64,000 nucleotides of DNA from Vampirovibrio sp. (GCA_024998755.1 JACEUU010000002.1:416045-480044); one strand, 5' to 3'. Shown: positions 8,431 to 17,364, counted from the stretch's first letter. Translations and numbers: made by a program. Notes: a model not told the origin generated them from the sequence alone.

Positions 8431-9501
8431 ATGACGACTCCATCTAAAATTAATGTCGGTATTGTGGGTTCTACAGGTTATGTAGGTCAAGAATTGGTTC
8501 GCTTATTAAGCCAACATCCAGCGGTTACGCTTTCGTTTTTAAGCTCTAAATCCTATGCAGGTCAGGCTTTTTCAAGCATCTACCCCGCTTTCCGAGGGCT
8601 GGTAGACACTCCCTGCATTGCAGATGATGCTTGGCAAGCCGCCATCGCACAAACCCCTGTTGATGTGTTATTTTTCGCTTTGCCACATGGGTTAGCGGCA
8701 CACCATGTTTCTGAAACGTTGCTTAAAACCACTAAGGTGATTGATTGCGGGGCAGATTTTCGGTTGCAAAACCCTGAAACTTACGCCCACTGGTATGCGG
8801 AAGCCCATCCTGTACCAAACCTGCTCAAAAACGCCGTTTACGGGCTAACCGAATGGCAAACGGAGCAGTTATCCACTGCTCAATTAGTGGCAAACCCGGG
8901 CTGTTACCCTACTTGCACTTTGTTGCCCTTAATCCCCCTCATAAAGGCGGGGATGATTGACCCTAAAAGCATCGTGGTCAATGCCCAATCGGGCGTTTCA
9001 GGGGCGGGCAGAAGCTTGGCTTTAGGCACGCATTTTTGCGAAACCGAAGGCAGCATGAAGGCTTACAAAGTAGCCAACCATCGGCATACCCCCGAAATTG
9101 AACAGGGCTTAGCCTTATTTGGCGGGGCAGAAACGGCTATCAGCTTTACCCCGCATCTTGTGCCACTGAACCGAGGAATGCACGTTACCACCACCGCAAC
9201 TTTAACCAATTCAACGATTGATTGGCAAACGGTTGAAGCTGTTTATCAAGCCTGTTATGCCAAAGCTCCGTTTGTGCGGATGTGTACAGAAGGCGAAACG
9301 CCCGAAACTAAGTGGATCAAAGGCACGAATTTTTGCGATATCGGCTGGGCTATAGATGCTCGTACCAACCGAATTATCCTCACCAGCGTGATTGATAATT
9401 TAATGAAGGGAGCCGCTGGGCAAGCCGTGCATAACATGAATTGGTTGTTTGGGCTACCCGAAACGATGGGCTTAGCCGTTTCGGCGTTAATGCCCGCTTA
9501 A
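8431..9501 (+). CDS. argC: N-acetyl-gamma-glutamyl-phosphate reductase
   Basis: Third step of arginine synthesis: NADPH-dependent reduction of N-acetylglutamyl phosphate to the semialdehyde. The 356-residue protein starts with the Rossmann motif VGIVGSTGYVGQELVRLL and has the catalytic Cys in VANPGCYPTC, then QSGVSGAGR and TPHLVPLNRGM. It is placed between an M23 peptidase gene and lpxI in a tightly spaced row, away from argF and argG at 41-43 kb, so the arginine pathway is dispersed. Confidence 0.96.
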   Translation: MTTPSKINVGIVGSTGYVGQELVRLLSQHPAVTLSFLSSKSYAGQAFSSIYPAFRGLVDTPCIADDAWQAAIAQTPVDVLFFALPHGLAAHHVSETLLKTTKVIDCGADFRLQNPETYAHWYAEAHPVPNLLKNAVYGLTEWQTEQLSTAQLVANPGCYPTCTLLPLIPLIKAGMIDPKSIVVNAQSGVSGAGRSLALGTHFCETEGSMKAYKVANHRHTPEIEQGLALFGGAETAISFTPHLVPLNRGMHVTTTATLTNSTIDWQTVEAVYQACYAKAPFVRMCTEGETPETKWIKGTNFCDIGWAIDARTNRIILTSVIDNLMKGAAGQAVHNMNWLFGLPETMGLAVSALMPA

Positions 9502-9520
9502 GCGTTGAAAGACTTCTACC

Positions 9521-10456
9521 ATGCCCGCTTCACCTTCTACAACTGGAAAGCTTGCCATTATGGCGGGTGAAGGCGAATTGCCCTTGCTGGTAGCCAAAGA
9601 AGCCGTGGCTCAAGGGTTTCAGGTTATCATCTTATCGCTTACGCTGAAAAACCAATGGGCGTTTGCCCAAGCGGGGTTTGAGGTGCATCGATTTTATCCG
9701 GGTTTGTGGACGAGCACCAAGGCGTTGCTACGGTCTAAAAACGTTAGCCACGTTACCTTTGCAGGTAAATTTAATAAATGGTTGTTGTTCACCAATTTGC
9801 GGTTTGATGGTGAAGCCTTGCAAATTTTGAGCCGAATTCCGCAAAAAAACGACGATGGGCTAACGCTAGGCATTCTAGCCAGCATTGAAGCGGAAGGCTT
9901 TGCCGTGTTACCCCAAACTCGGTTTATGAAAGCCTTGTTAAAGCCCGAAACAGGCTTGCTAACAGATGCTTCGACTCCTTTGACAGATGCCCAGTGGCTG
10001 GATATGGCTTACGGCTTTTCTCTGGCAAAAACGATGGGTCAGTTAGATGTTGGGCAGACTGTTGTCGTACATGAAACCATGATTTTAGCCGTGGAAGCCA
10101 TTGAAGGCACAGATTCTTGCTTACACCGAGCGGGCGAACTGGCTAAAAAACGAGGCGGGACCGTGGTTAAAACGGCGAAACCTCAGCAGGATGACCGCTT
10201 TGACGTGCCAGCCGTGGGCTTGCGAACTTTGCGGACGATGAAAAAGGCGGGGTTGACCGTGTTAGCCACTGAAGCCAATGCAACCATTTATTTGGATTTC
10301 CCAGCGATGAAACGCTTTGCACAAGCCAATCATATTGCTATTGTAGGCGTTTCTGAGGCATTATTAGCCCCTTGGCAAGCCCAGTTGCATATTGGTAATA
10401 ACAACCCAATCGCCACGCCCCTTAGCCACCGTGGTACAGAAACGGCGTTTGACTAA
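9521..10456 (+). CDS. lpxI: UDP-2,3-diacylglucosamine pyrophosphatase LpxI
   Basis: LpxI (DUF1009 family) hydrolyses UDP-2,3-diacylglucosamine to lipid X in lipid A synthesis, replacing LpxH in many lineages. The protein has 311 residues, with N-terminal LAIMAGEGELPLLVAKEA, then HVTFAGKFNK, and the C-terminal catalytic half containing VVVHETMILAVEAIEGTDS, KTAKPQQDDRFDVPAVG and YLDFPAM. The stop overlaps the lpxB start (TAATG), so the two are translationally coupled. The pair shows that the organism makes a lipid A type outer membrane. Confidence 0.95.
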   Translation: MPASPSTTGKLAIMAGEGELPLLVAKEAVAQGFQVIILSLTLKNQWAFAQAGFEVHRFYPGLWTSTKALLRSKNVSHVTFAGKFNKWLLFTNLRFDGEALQILSRIPQKNDDGLTLGILASIEAEGFAVLPQTRFMKALLKPETGLLTDASTPLTDAQWLDMAYGFSLAKTMGQLDVGQTVVVHETMILAVEAIEGTDSCLHRAGELAKKRGGTVVKTAKPQQDDRFDVPAVGLRTLRTMKKAGLTVLATEANATIYLDFPAMKRFAQANHIAIVGVSEALLAPWQAQLHIGNNNPIATPLSHRGTETAFD

Positions 10457-11664
10457 TGGCTCAAAACACCCCCCTCAAAATCCTCATTTCTACGGGCGAT
10501 GCTTCAGGTGATACCCACGCCCTAGCCGTGGTTGAAGCCTTATTGCAGTTGCACCCCCAGTGCCAAATCAAAGCCATCGGCAATGAAAAACTAGCCAGCC
10601 ACCCCCAAGTTGAACTAATTGCCCACCATCAACAAGTCGGTATGGGGCAAGTGGGCTTAGCGGGCTTGCTCAACAGTTTTCCTGCCCATTTACGCCTTGC
10701 TAAGCAAACCATCGCTGTGTGTGAAGCGTGGCAACCGAATTTAGTGTTGCTGATTGATTACGGGGGCTACCATCTGCAATTGGCGAAACGCCTCAAAAAA
10801 CGCTGGAAAGTGGCGTACTACATACCGCCGCAAGTTTGGGCAAGCAGACCCAAACGCATTAAAACCATCAAACAATGGGTGCATCATGTGTTTTGCATTT
10901 TCCCGTTTGAACGGGCGTTGTATGAACAAGCCGGCATTTCCGTAACGTATGTGGGGCACCCGCTAATGGGGCAATTACCGCTCCCTACCTCAAAATCCGC
11001 CCTTTGCCAACAGGTGGGGCTAGATGAAAACAGACCGGTGATTGGGCTATTCCCAGGTTCTAGAACGGCGGAAATTCGGTATTGTTTACCGATTATTTTT
11101 GCAAGTGTACCACAATTGGTGAAAACCCTTGCAGAACGAGGGTTACAAGCTCCGCAATTTGTGTTAGCCAAAGCTTCAGGGTTGAAGGCTAGCGTACTGG
11201 AATCCGCTATAAACCAAGCCCAGCAAGCGTTACAAGGTGTGCCTGTTAAGGTGGTTGAACACAAAAATCATGCTATTTTGAGCGGGGCAGATTTAATTAT
11301 TGGGGCTTCTGGTACAACCACATTGGAAGCGGCGTTGTTCAAAACCCCCATGGTTATTGCTTATAAGCTAGATGCACTAACTGCATGGGTCGCCAAACGA
11401 ATCATAAAAGTGCCGTATTTGGGTTTGCCTAATTTGTTGGTAAACCCTGAAGATGCTCCGATTTTGCCCGAATTATTGCAGGATGCGTTTACGCCTGAAA
11501 CCATTGTGAATGCTAGCGTTCCGCTGTTGGATGAAACTTCTGAAGGGTTTAAACAGGCGATGACTGGGTTTGATTTTATTCGGGAAAGTTTGCAGTTACC
11601 CAATGCAACTACCCCAGCTGAAGGGGTGGCTGAAGGTATTTTGAAGCTAACCTTACCCAATTAA
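10456..11664 (+). CDS. lpxB: Lipid-A-disaccharide synthase
   Basis: LpxB joins lipid X to UDP-2,3-diacylglucosamine to form the lipid A disaccharide. It is 402 residues, a typical length. Motifs: ISTGDASGDTHA near the N-terminus (family AGExSGD), LIDYGGYHLQLAK, YYIPPQVWASRPKR, YVGHPLMG, GLFPGSRTAEI and the nucleotide-sugar site GASGTTTLEAALFKTPMVI. It takes the product of lpxI immediately upstream. It is the last gene of the 7.2-11.7 kb operon; repeat T1 begins 26 nt after its stop. Confidence 0.96.
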   Translation: MAQNTPLKILISTGDASGDTHALAVVEALLQLHPQCQIKAIGNEKLASHPQVELIAHHQQVGMGQVGLAGLLNSFPAHLRLAKQTIAVCEAWQPNLVLLIDYGGYHLQLAKRLKKRWKVAYYIPPQVWASRPKRIKTIKQWVHHVFCIFPFERALYEQAGISVTYVGHPLMGQLPLPTSKSALCQQVGLDENRPVIGLFPGSRTAEIRYCLPIIFASVPQLVKTLAERGLQAPQFVLAKASGLKASVLESAINQAQQALQGVPVKVVEHKNHAILSGADLIIGASGTTTLEAALFKTPMVIAYKLDALTAWVAKRIIKVPYLGLPNLLVNPEDAPILPELLQDAFTPETIVNASVPLLDETSEGFKQAMTGFDFIRESLQLPNATTPAEGVAEGILKLTLPN

Positions 11665-11690
11665 TTGTTAACCTTCGACTAATTTTAGGG

Positions 11691-11928
11691 TGAAAACTTG
11701 ATTATTTGCTACCTTTTCAAGTGCTGCTTGAAAAAATGGTAGACAATCAAGTTGGGAATTTTTTCAAACAAGTGGTATTAGCCTATAGGCTTTATTTAAA
11801 GGGATCTGCAGGTTTTTTAATGGGGCTTTTAACGATGCCCACTTGATTGTTTGCCCCCTATTCAAGTGTGGCTTGAATAAATCCCATTCTTTCAAGAAGC
11901 ACTTGAATTCCTACCAGAAAATCAAGAT
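11691..11928. repeat. Double-hairpin repeat T1
   Basis: About 238 bp, homologous along its length to 54048-54286. The left half is bounded by CTTGATTATTTGCTACC and GGTAGACAATCAAG, the right half by CTTGATTGTTTGCC and a matching AATCAAG end. Inside each half are short palindromes such as TTCAAGTGCTGCTTGAA and TTCAAGAAGCACTTGAA. The middle contains a TTTAAAGGGATCTGCAGG block with a close counterpart in the other copy. No ORF. The interval from 11929 to 12069 leads into the IS1-type gene without further recognisable features. Confidence 0.75.
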
Positions 11929-12069
11929 TTGAGAGGGAGCAGCGACAGTTAAAAAACGACACACTCTCAACTTTTTCTCTTGAGGAGATTTTACAAAAAT
12001 ATTCATTGTTTGAAAAATTTAACTAATTAGCTATTATAATATCCTTAAGTCTATTAAGGAGTATTTAAA

Positions 12070-12730
12070 ATGCAGTGTCCAAAATGTGGTAGTTTAGATA
12101 AAGTTAAAGCAGGGTTCATTGGAGAAAAGCAACGGTATCAATGCAAAAACTGTGCCTGTAAATATACACGTTCAACCCCGAAAGGGCTTGCACCCATCAC
12201 ATGGACGCTAGCCAACCCAGCTATACACTTCAGGGCTTTCCCTTCGAAAAACTGGTAATTTAATTGGGGTTTCAACGCCTGCTGTACTCAAACAAATTCG
12301 TAAAATAGACACCACTGCTTGTCGGTTAGAACCACAGAAAACCACTGTTGTTGAGCTCCTGCACGTTTCTTACCGAAAAAAACGCAAAATCTGGGTATGG
12401 GTGGCTGTTTGTCGAGAAACAAGGCGAATCTTGGACTGGGAATTGGGTTGTCGTGGCATTAAAACCTTGAAAAAATTATGGAAACGGCTTCAGTTATTCA
12501 AGGTTGAAGTTTATTGTGCTGACCATTGGAAAGCCTACAATGCCGTGTTGCCTAGTGAAAAATTGGTTCAAAGCAAGGCTGAAACGTATACAGCAGAACA
12601 GACTTGGAGCGATTTGCGACATTGGTTTGCTCGGTTTAAACAACGAGGTAAAGTCGTCTCTCGGTGTTTGGGTGATTTGATTCATGCCATAGCCATTTAC
12701 TTTCACCGAGTTAATTTAAGATATAGCTAA
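12070..12730 (+). pseudogene. IS1-family transposase, frameshifted and degenerate
   Basis: The N-terminal 35 residues form a zinc ribbon (CPKCGSLDKVK...QCKNCACKYTR) typical of InsA. The frame is then lost near 12200; the matching continuation is in another frame (YTSGLSLRKTGNLIG, about 12220 on) and leads to the InsB-like part (KIWVWVAVCRETRR, ADHWKAYNAVLP, HWFARFKQRGKVVSRC). The shift is not the -1 type used by functional IS1. The segment after VVEL, where the first catalytic Asp is expected, also looks deleted (VVELLHVSYRKK). It is probably a dead copy. No clear terminal inverted repeats were seen. Confidence 0.8.
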
Positions 12731-12778
12731 TTGATTAATACTCTCTTTTGTTTTATGGATGCGGAAGGTTACCGCTTC

Positions 12779-12998
12779 GGGCTAGGGCTTCATGGGGGGT
12801 GGTATTTGACCACCCCCCATACCCCCCGCAATACAAAGTGGCTGCTCACCGCCCCCTTTGTATTCCCCAGGGGAACAACTGGCTAATTGGTTTGCTTGTA
12901 CGTTGAAAATAGGCTTGAGCGGAAGCTAGAGGCTCCCTAAATGCTCTGCTTCGCTACGCTCGCACCAGCCTATCTCCAACTGCCTATGGTTTGAAGCG
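12779..12998 (-). repeat. Structured repeat R2 (minus orientation)
   Basis: Read on the minus strand, the core closes with GTTGGAGATAGGCT (12980-12967) against AGCCTATTTTCAAC (12915-12902), 14 pairs including two G-U. Its inner helix is GAGC/GCTC instead of the GACC/GGTC of R1, and the outer helix has T-A where R1 has C-G. Further 3' (12779-12860) are a GGGGGCGG hairpin and GGGGTGGT/ACCACCCC. IS630 copy 1 begins 14 bp beyond it. Confidence 0.85.
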
Positions 12999-13077
12999 TT
13001 TGAAGCTATAATACCAATTCCAAGTTTAAATAGCGTATAATAGAGGGGTATTATTGTTTGTTTGAAAGAGTCTGATC

Positions 13078-13527
13078 ATGATTACCCAAGAAGACGTACT
13101 CGCCTTTGAAAAAACCTTCACCGACAAGAAAACCTATCGCCGATTCCTCTGCATTAAACTCAAAATAATCGACGGTAAAACACAAGCCGAAATAGCCCAA
13201 CATACGGGTTTCGGCTTTCGACACGTCCAACGCATTCAAGCCCAAGTTCAACAACACGGACTTTACAGTCTCTATCCTAAAAAAGGGATTGTACGCAATA
13301 GCCTACTACCCAGTAAACAAGCCGAAATAGACCTACTACAACGCCACAAAGGTAAGGTCGGTATCTACGATTTACACCAGGCACTCAACGCACTGGTGGG
13401 CAGACCCGTCATCTTTCAAACTGTTTACAACCTGCTCAATCGCCACGATTGGAAGGCAAAAGTACCTCGCCCAGTGCATCCCAACCATAATGATGAGGCT
13501 CAAACCCTCTTCAAAAAAACTTCCTGA
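13078..13527 (+). CDS. IS630 transposase ORF1 (DNA-binding part)
   Basis: 149 residues with an N-terminal helix-turn-helix (GKTQAEIAQHTGFGFRHVQRI) and a winged-helix region ending near RHDWKAKVPRP, the linker that normally runs into the DDE domain. The frame stops at TGA 13525-13527 just after an A7 run (13513-13519). ORF2 overlaps it by 38 nt in another frame, so a complete transposase would need a +1 (or -2) shift on the A7 run. The other copy has the same arrangement. Confidence 0.88.
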   Translation: MITQEDVLAFEKTFTDKKTYRRFLCIKLKIIDGKTQAEIAQHTGFGFRHVQRIQAQVQQHGLYSLYPKKGIVRNSLLPSKQAEIDLLQRHKGKVGIYDLHQALNALVGRPVIFQTVYNLLNRHDWKAKVPRPVHPNHNDEAQTLFKKTS

Positions 13528-14080
13528 CTTCGTTAACTCTGTTACAAAAACAGTAAAAAAGCCAGTTCGGCTATTTTTTCAGGATGAGGCGAGGTTTGGC
13601 AAAATTTGCCAAGTTCGTAAAGTATGGTTACCCAAGGGTGAACGTTCAGTAGTGGAAGCTCAACATATACGGCAATACCTCTATGCGTATAGTACCATGG
13701 AACCCAAGACGGGAGAGAGTGTTTCGTTGATTCTTCCGTATGCGGATACGGATTGGATGAACGTATTCTTACGTGAATTAAGTGAGCGTTACCCTGCAGA
13801 TGAGATTGTGCTTGTTTTGGATGGTGCAGGTTGGCATAGAAGTGGGGGGCTGGTTGTTCCTGCTAACATTCGGTTGGTTTGTTTACCGCCGTATAGTCCG
13901 CAGTTGAACCCTGTGGAGCAGTTGTGGAAGGGTATTCGGACTCGGTTTTTTGGCAATGCTTATTTTGAGACGTTGGATGCAGTGGAAGCTCATTTAGTGA
14001 AGGCTTTACGCTGGGTAGAGGCTAATACAGCGTGGGTGAAATCGTTCGCCTATTTCCCCTATATTCAACACGCTATTTAA
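13490..14080 (+). CDS. IS630 transposase ORF2 (DDE catalytic part)
   Basis: 196 residues of DDE superfamily fold: first Asp in FFQDEARFG, second in VLVLDGAGWH, and the Glu in SPQLNPVEQLWKGIR. It may be translated only by frameshifting from ORF1; the ATG at 13490 is inside ORF1 and lacks a visible ribosome site. The stop lies within the right terminal repeat region. It differs from copy 2 at a few residues around 13750-13780 (TDWMNVFLREL here, TACMTLFLQEL there). Confidence 0.9.
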   Translation: MMRLKPSSKKLPDFVNSVTKTVKKPVRLFFQDEARFGKICQVRKVWLPKGERSVVEAQHIRQYLYAYSTMEPKTGESVSLILPYADTDWMNVFLRELSERYPADEIVLVLDGAGWHRSGGLVVPANIRLVCLPPYSPQLNPVEQLWKGIRTRFFGNAYFETLDAVEAHLVKALRWVEANTAWVKSFAYFPYIQHAI

Positions 14081-14219
14081 ACTTGGAATTGGTATAAATC
14101 CTAACAAAGACTAAGAATAATAAACTTTCAGTTTTTTGCTTTTTTCGTTTGTTTTTGTGAAAATTAATACTGGAACCATTGGTGTTATTTCCACTGTAAT
14201 TTAAAGGATAATTAGTAAA

Positions 14220-14513
14220 ATGAGCAATACACAAGTTCGTGAAGTAAGAGCCAGCCACTTATTAGTAGCTACCGAAGCTGAAGCCGTTGCATTACGGGAT
14301 GAAATTGTAGCCGGTCGTCCGTTTGAAGAAGCTGCCCAATCCGTTTCAAAATGCCCTTCAGGCAAAAATGGCGGAGATCTTAACTTTTTTGGTCGTGGAC
14401 GCATGGTGCCAGAATTTGATGCCGTAGCGTTTGATTTACCGGTAGGTGAAGTTTCCCAGCCAGTTAAAACCCAGTTTGGGTGGCATTTGTTGGTTGTAAC
14501 TGAAACTCGGTAG
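14220..14513 (+). CDS. Parvulin-type peptidyl-prolyl cis-trans isomerase (PpiC-like)
   Basis: A stand-alone parvulin domain of 97 residues with no signal peptide, so probably cytoplasmic. Family features: VRASHLLVATEAEA (first strand with His), the FEEAAQSVSKCPSGKNGGDL loop, the FGRGRMVPEFDAVAFDLPVGE block and the C-terminal FGWHLLVVTE. It catalyses proline isomerisation during folding. It is monocistronic: IS630 lies upstream and an intrinsic terminator follows at 14544. Confidence 0.95.
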   Translation: MSNTQVREVRASHLLVATEAEAVALRDEIVAGRPFEEAAQSVSKCPSGKNGGDLNFFGRGRMVPEFDAVAFDLPVGEVSQPVKTQFGWHLLVVTETR

Positions 14514-14543
14514 TTTTTTTCAATTACTGCAACCGCATTGTTT

Positions 14544-14573
14544 ACGGGAGGGGTTCAAACCCTCCCGTTTTTA
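14544..14573 (+). terminator. Rho-independent terminator after the parvulin gene
   Basis: Stem ACGGGAGGG / CCCTCCCGT with a short TTCAAA loop, followed by a T run. Begins 30 nt after the parvulin stop. Confidence 0.85.
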
Positions 14574-14722
14574 CGCTAAACTGGTAAAGTAACCTCTGAA
14601 AAAGTAGTTCGCATTGTTTTGGCTTCAGGCTGTTTAATATTATCAAACGAGAGACTAGTCTCTAATCTCTTTCATATTTTTATTCGTTTCTATTCTAAAG
14701 GCTTTATTGGGTTGATTCTTTG

Positions 14723-15190
14723 ATGATGACAGCAATACCCGTAATATCTGCACCACAATTGAAAGCCCCTGAAACAACAGGTAGTAACACCAATTTGGCG
14801 ATTAAAAAATCAGCAGAAACGGCTGCTACCAAACCAGTAAAAGACACATTTAACCCCAAAAAAAACCAAACTAACCTCGCAAAGCCTAAGCCATCAAGTC
14901 AGTTAGGCGATGAAAAGCAATGGTTCATTAATGGCACTATTTTAACGGGTGCAACCAGTTTCGTTATTGCTAGCGTGTGCTTGTGGGTAACCATCGGCAC
15001 AAAACGATTCATCCGATGGGAAGGCTTACACGCCAATATACCCATGGCAACCGTTGGTGGGTTGGTAGCAGGCGGTGCGTTAGGCGTGCTTTCATGCAGA
15101 TTTATTAATAGCATTAAAAATCGACTCAATGGCACAGTGGAAGAAACGCCCGAAGTAATTGTTAATTTACCCGTTAATTCTAAAGCGTAA
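14723..15190 (+). CDS. Small membrane protein of unknown function
   Basis: About 155 residues; family not recognised. The N-terminal 70 residues are disordered and rich in T, A, P and K. Two membrane segments follow (about 75-93, TGATSFVIASVCLWVTIGT, and 107-125, PMATVGGLVAGGALGVLSC), then a short polar tail. The start region reads TTG ATG ATG ACA. Tandem ATGs and an MMMTAIPVIS-like beginning recur in other unknown proteins here (compare 45364-46002). It ends 2 nt before purD, which is convergent. Confidence 0.65.
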   Translation: MMTAIPVISAPQLKAPETTGSNTNLAIKKSAETAATKPVKDTFNPKKNQTNLAKPKPSSQLGDEKQWFINGTILTGATSFVIASVCLWVTIGTKRFIRWEGLHANIPMATVGGLVAGGALGVLSCRFINSIKNRLNGTVEETPEVIVNLPVNSKA

Positions 15191-15192
15191 AA

Positions 15193-16560
15193 TTATTCCA
15201 CCAAGCAAGCTTTCAAGGCAATATCGGTGCGATTAAACCCCGTTGGGAAATCAATGGCTTCAATGGCTCCATACGCTTTTCTTCTCGCTTGCGGTAAATT
15301 TTCGGCCAACGCCGTAACTGAAAGCACCCGACCGCCCGCCGAAAGCAACGCCCCTTCTGCGGATTTCTGCGTACCCGCATGGTATATGATGACGCCCGCT
15401 TCCAAGCTATTCAAATCAGGCAATGAAATGGCGTTACCCGTTGGATAGGCTTCCGGATACCCTTGGCTTGCCATCACCACCGTAACCGCCGAAGGACGAG
15501 CTTGGTTACTACTTTTACAAAACCATGATAACTGCGAAGGACGATACCCCGAAGCCACCCACTGCGGAAATAAATTTGCTAACGCACCTGTTGAAGCCGA
15601 TGCCTGTAACAAGGCTAAAACATCCACGTTTTCAGCCGTTAATAGAGGCAAAACCACTTGCGTTTCAGGGTCGCCAAACCGCACATTAAATTCAACCACA
15701 TTCAAGGTTTCAGGCTGATGCGGATGCACCATGAGCCCCACATAAAGCAAGCCATGAAAAGGTGTGCCTCGTTCCGCCATGGTTTTTAGCATGGGCACTA
15801 GCACCTTGGTTTGCACAGCGGAAACCAACGCTTCATCTGCAAAGTAAACAGGGCTATAGGCACCCATACCGCCCGTGTTCAGCCCCGCATCATCATCGCC
15901 CACCCGTTTAAAATCTTGAGCAGGGGGAAGGGGCACGGCGTGGACGCCATCACAAATAGCGAACAAACTCAATTCAACGCCTTCTAAAAACGATTCAATC
16001 ACGACAGGCATCGCTTTTTCCATAGCCTGTTGAATAGCAATTTTAGCTTCTTCTAACGTGCTAGCAATGGTTACACCTTTACCCGCCGCCAAGCCATCTT
16101 CTTTTACCACATAGGGCGGTTTACCGATGGTTTCCAAGGCGGTAAAGCCTTCGGTTTCTGTTTGGCAGTAGGCATAATGAGCAGTAGGCACGCTGGCTTG
16201 CCCCATACACTGTTTGGCGAAAAACTTGCTACTTTCCAACGTGGCACACGCTTGGGAAGGCCCGAAAGCGGGAATGTCTTTTTCAGCCAAAGCATCTACC
16301 AAGCCTAGGCTGAGTGGGGCTTCAGGCCCTACCACCACGAAGGTAACACCTTGCGAAACGGCGAAATCAACCAAGGCGGGTACATCTGTTACAGCAATCG
16401 GCACGAGGATTGCTAGTGTTTCGCACCCTGCATTGCCAGGGGCAACCAATAATTGCGGATGTTGGGGGCTTTGGCTTAAGGCGTGTAGCAGGGCGTGTTC
16501 TCTCGCCCCTTGCCCAACGACGAGGATTTTTGGTGCGATTGTTTGTTCAAGGTTCATCAT
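15193..16560 (-). CDS. purD: Phosphoribosylamine--glycine ligase (GARS)
   Basis: Second step of purine synthesis: ATP-dependent joining of glycine to phosphoribosylamine. ATP-grasp fold. Motifs: ILVVGQGAREHALLHAL at the N-terminus, GPEAPLSLGLVDAL, VVKEDGLAAGKGV, DDDAGLNTGGMGAYSPV and FNVRFGDPETQVVLPLL. The ATG at 16560 (MMNLEQT) is chosen: it places the Rossmann strand close to the start as in homologues and leaves 11 nt to the upstream gene. The open frame extends to 16602 and would overlap that gene. Other purine genes are not nearby, except apt at 37 kb. Confidence 0.95.
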   Translation of the reverse strand: MMNLEQTIAPKILVVGQGAREHALLHALSQSPQHPQLLVAPGNAGCETLAILVPIAVTDVPALVDFAVSQGVTFVVVGPEAPLSLGLVDALAEKDIPAFGPSQACATLESSKFFAKQCMGQASVPTAHYAYCQTETEGFTALETIGKPPYVVKEDGLAAGKGVTIASTLEEAKIAIQQAMEKAMPVVIESFLEGVELSLFAICDGVHAVPLPPAQDFKRVGDDDAGLNTGGMGAYSPVYFADEALVSAVQTKVLVPMLKTMAERGTPFHGLLYVGLMVHPHQPETLNVVEFNVRFGDPETQVVLPLLTAENVDVLALLQASASTGALANLFPQWVASGYRPSQLSWFCKSSNQARPSAVTVVMASQGYPEAYPTGNAISLPDLNSLEAGVIIYHAGTQKSAEGALLSAGGRVLSVTALAENLPQARRKAYGAIEAIDFPTGFNRTDIALKACLVE

Positions 16561-16571
16561 GGCAGAGAGGC

Positions 16572-17261
16572 TCATTTCATTGAAAAAGGGGTACATTGCC
16601 ACGGATTAACAAGAGAATAACCGTCGATAGTTTCAATACGATTGGGGAATTGAAAGCGTTTTAATTCCTTCAAACCTACCCGAATATGATGAAGACTTAA
16701 TCTTTTTAATTTATCAATTTTTGCTTTGCTTGGCGGTGTAACTAAAACCACCTGCTTCTGTGGATAGAGTATTTTTAAGGTTTCAATGGCAGGAACTAAA
16801 TCACTATCTGCTGAAAGCAATAGGCAAACATCAAAAGCATCCAGTGCAGCTAATTCTAGTAATTTACAGGCAATACGAACATCCGTCTCTTTTTCTTCAT
16901 GCGAGATTTGTTTAATAAGGCAAGGCTGTTCAGATGTAGCTTTTTCACAAAAATGAGTATAAGACTTATGTTTTTCTTTAAAATTACCGAGTACAACGTT
17001 TGCACCTGCGTGCTTCAGAGCGTTAATATAAGTTAAATGCCGAGTGGTTGTATTCGGAGAAAATAGGTTTCGCCAATGAGCTAAAGCCGTAAAGAAATAA
17101 ACATCTTCTAATTGACCTTTAGCAATACTAGGGGTTTGAGCAATATAATAGCTAAGCAGTGCTGGATAGTTAAGCCATTGTAGACAAGTTTTTTCAGTTT
17201 TCTGATGATAATTTAGAGGGTGATAAAAATTAAAGCCATCAATTAACGCAACAATTTTCAT
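16572..17261 (-). CDS. NYN-domain (PIN-like) putative RNase
   Basis: NYN/LabA-type domain, a PIN-like metal-dependent nuclease fold. Start MKIVALIDGFNFYH at 17261 puts the first acidic residue (ID-GFN) at the very N-terminus as usual. Further acidic positions are in EKETDVRIACKLLELA and LLSADSDLVPAIETL, the two conserved clusters. C-terminal 60 residues (KIDKLKRLSLHHIRVG) are of the type found in NYN proteins of mobile or RNA-processing context. The longer open frame to 17393 would run through the hairpins at 17304-17353 and is rejected. purD lies 11 nt downstream. RNA substrate unknown. Confidence 0.85.
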   Translation of the reverse strand: MKIVALIDGFNFYHPLNYHQKTEKTCLQWLNYPALLSYYIAQTPSIAKGQLEDVYFFTALAHWRNLFSPNTTTRHLTYINALKHAGANVVLGNFKEKHKSYTHFCEKATSEQPCLIKQISHEEKETDVRIACKLLELAALDAFDVCLLLSADSDLVPAIETLKILYPQKQVVLVTPPSKAKIDKLKRLSLHHIRVGLKELKRFQFPNRIETIDGYSLVNPWQCTPFSMK

Positions 17262-17298
17262 AAGCAGAGACAGATTTCTTTTAAGTGTATTAACATAT

Positions 17299-17358
17299 AA
17301 AAAGAGCTGGGGAACACAAGGCACCCAGCTCAGGTTACCTCTTTCGGGGTAACGTACT
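17299..17358 (-). ncRNA. Short two-hairpin leader or small RNA ending in a terminator
   Basis: On the minus strand: GTTACC/GGTAAC hairpin (17353-17334) followed directly by GAGCTGGG/CCCAGCTC (17331-17304) and a T5 run (17303-17299). The second is a good intrinsic terminator. It stands between the promoter at 17365-17393 and the NYN gene start at 17261. A transcript of about 57 nt (small RNA), or an attenuator leader of the NYN-purD unit, is possible. No known riboswitch class is recognised. Confidence 0.55.
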
Positions 17359-17364
17359 AATGAT

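Larger units (their letters stand above)
13012..14094 (+). mobile_element. IS630-family insertion sequence, copy 1
   Basis: Perfect 25-bp terminal inverted repeats, 13012-13036 and 14070-14094 (TACCAATTCC...TAGCGT). The outermost TA on each side is consistent with the TA target duplication of IS630/Tc1-mariner elements. It contains two overlapping transposase frames. A second copy, nearly identical, is at 18535-19617, so the element has moved recently. Confidence 0.93.

Noticed and set aside
16560-16602. Longer PurD start at 16602
   Set aside because: It would overlap the upstream NYN gene and adds residues absent from the family; 16560 fits better.
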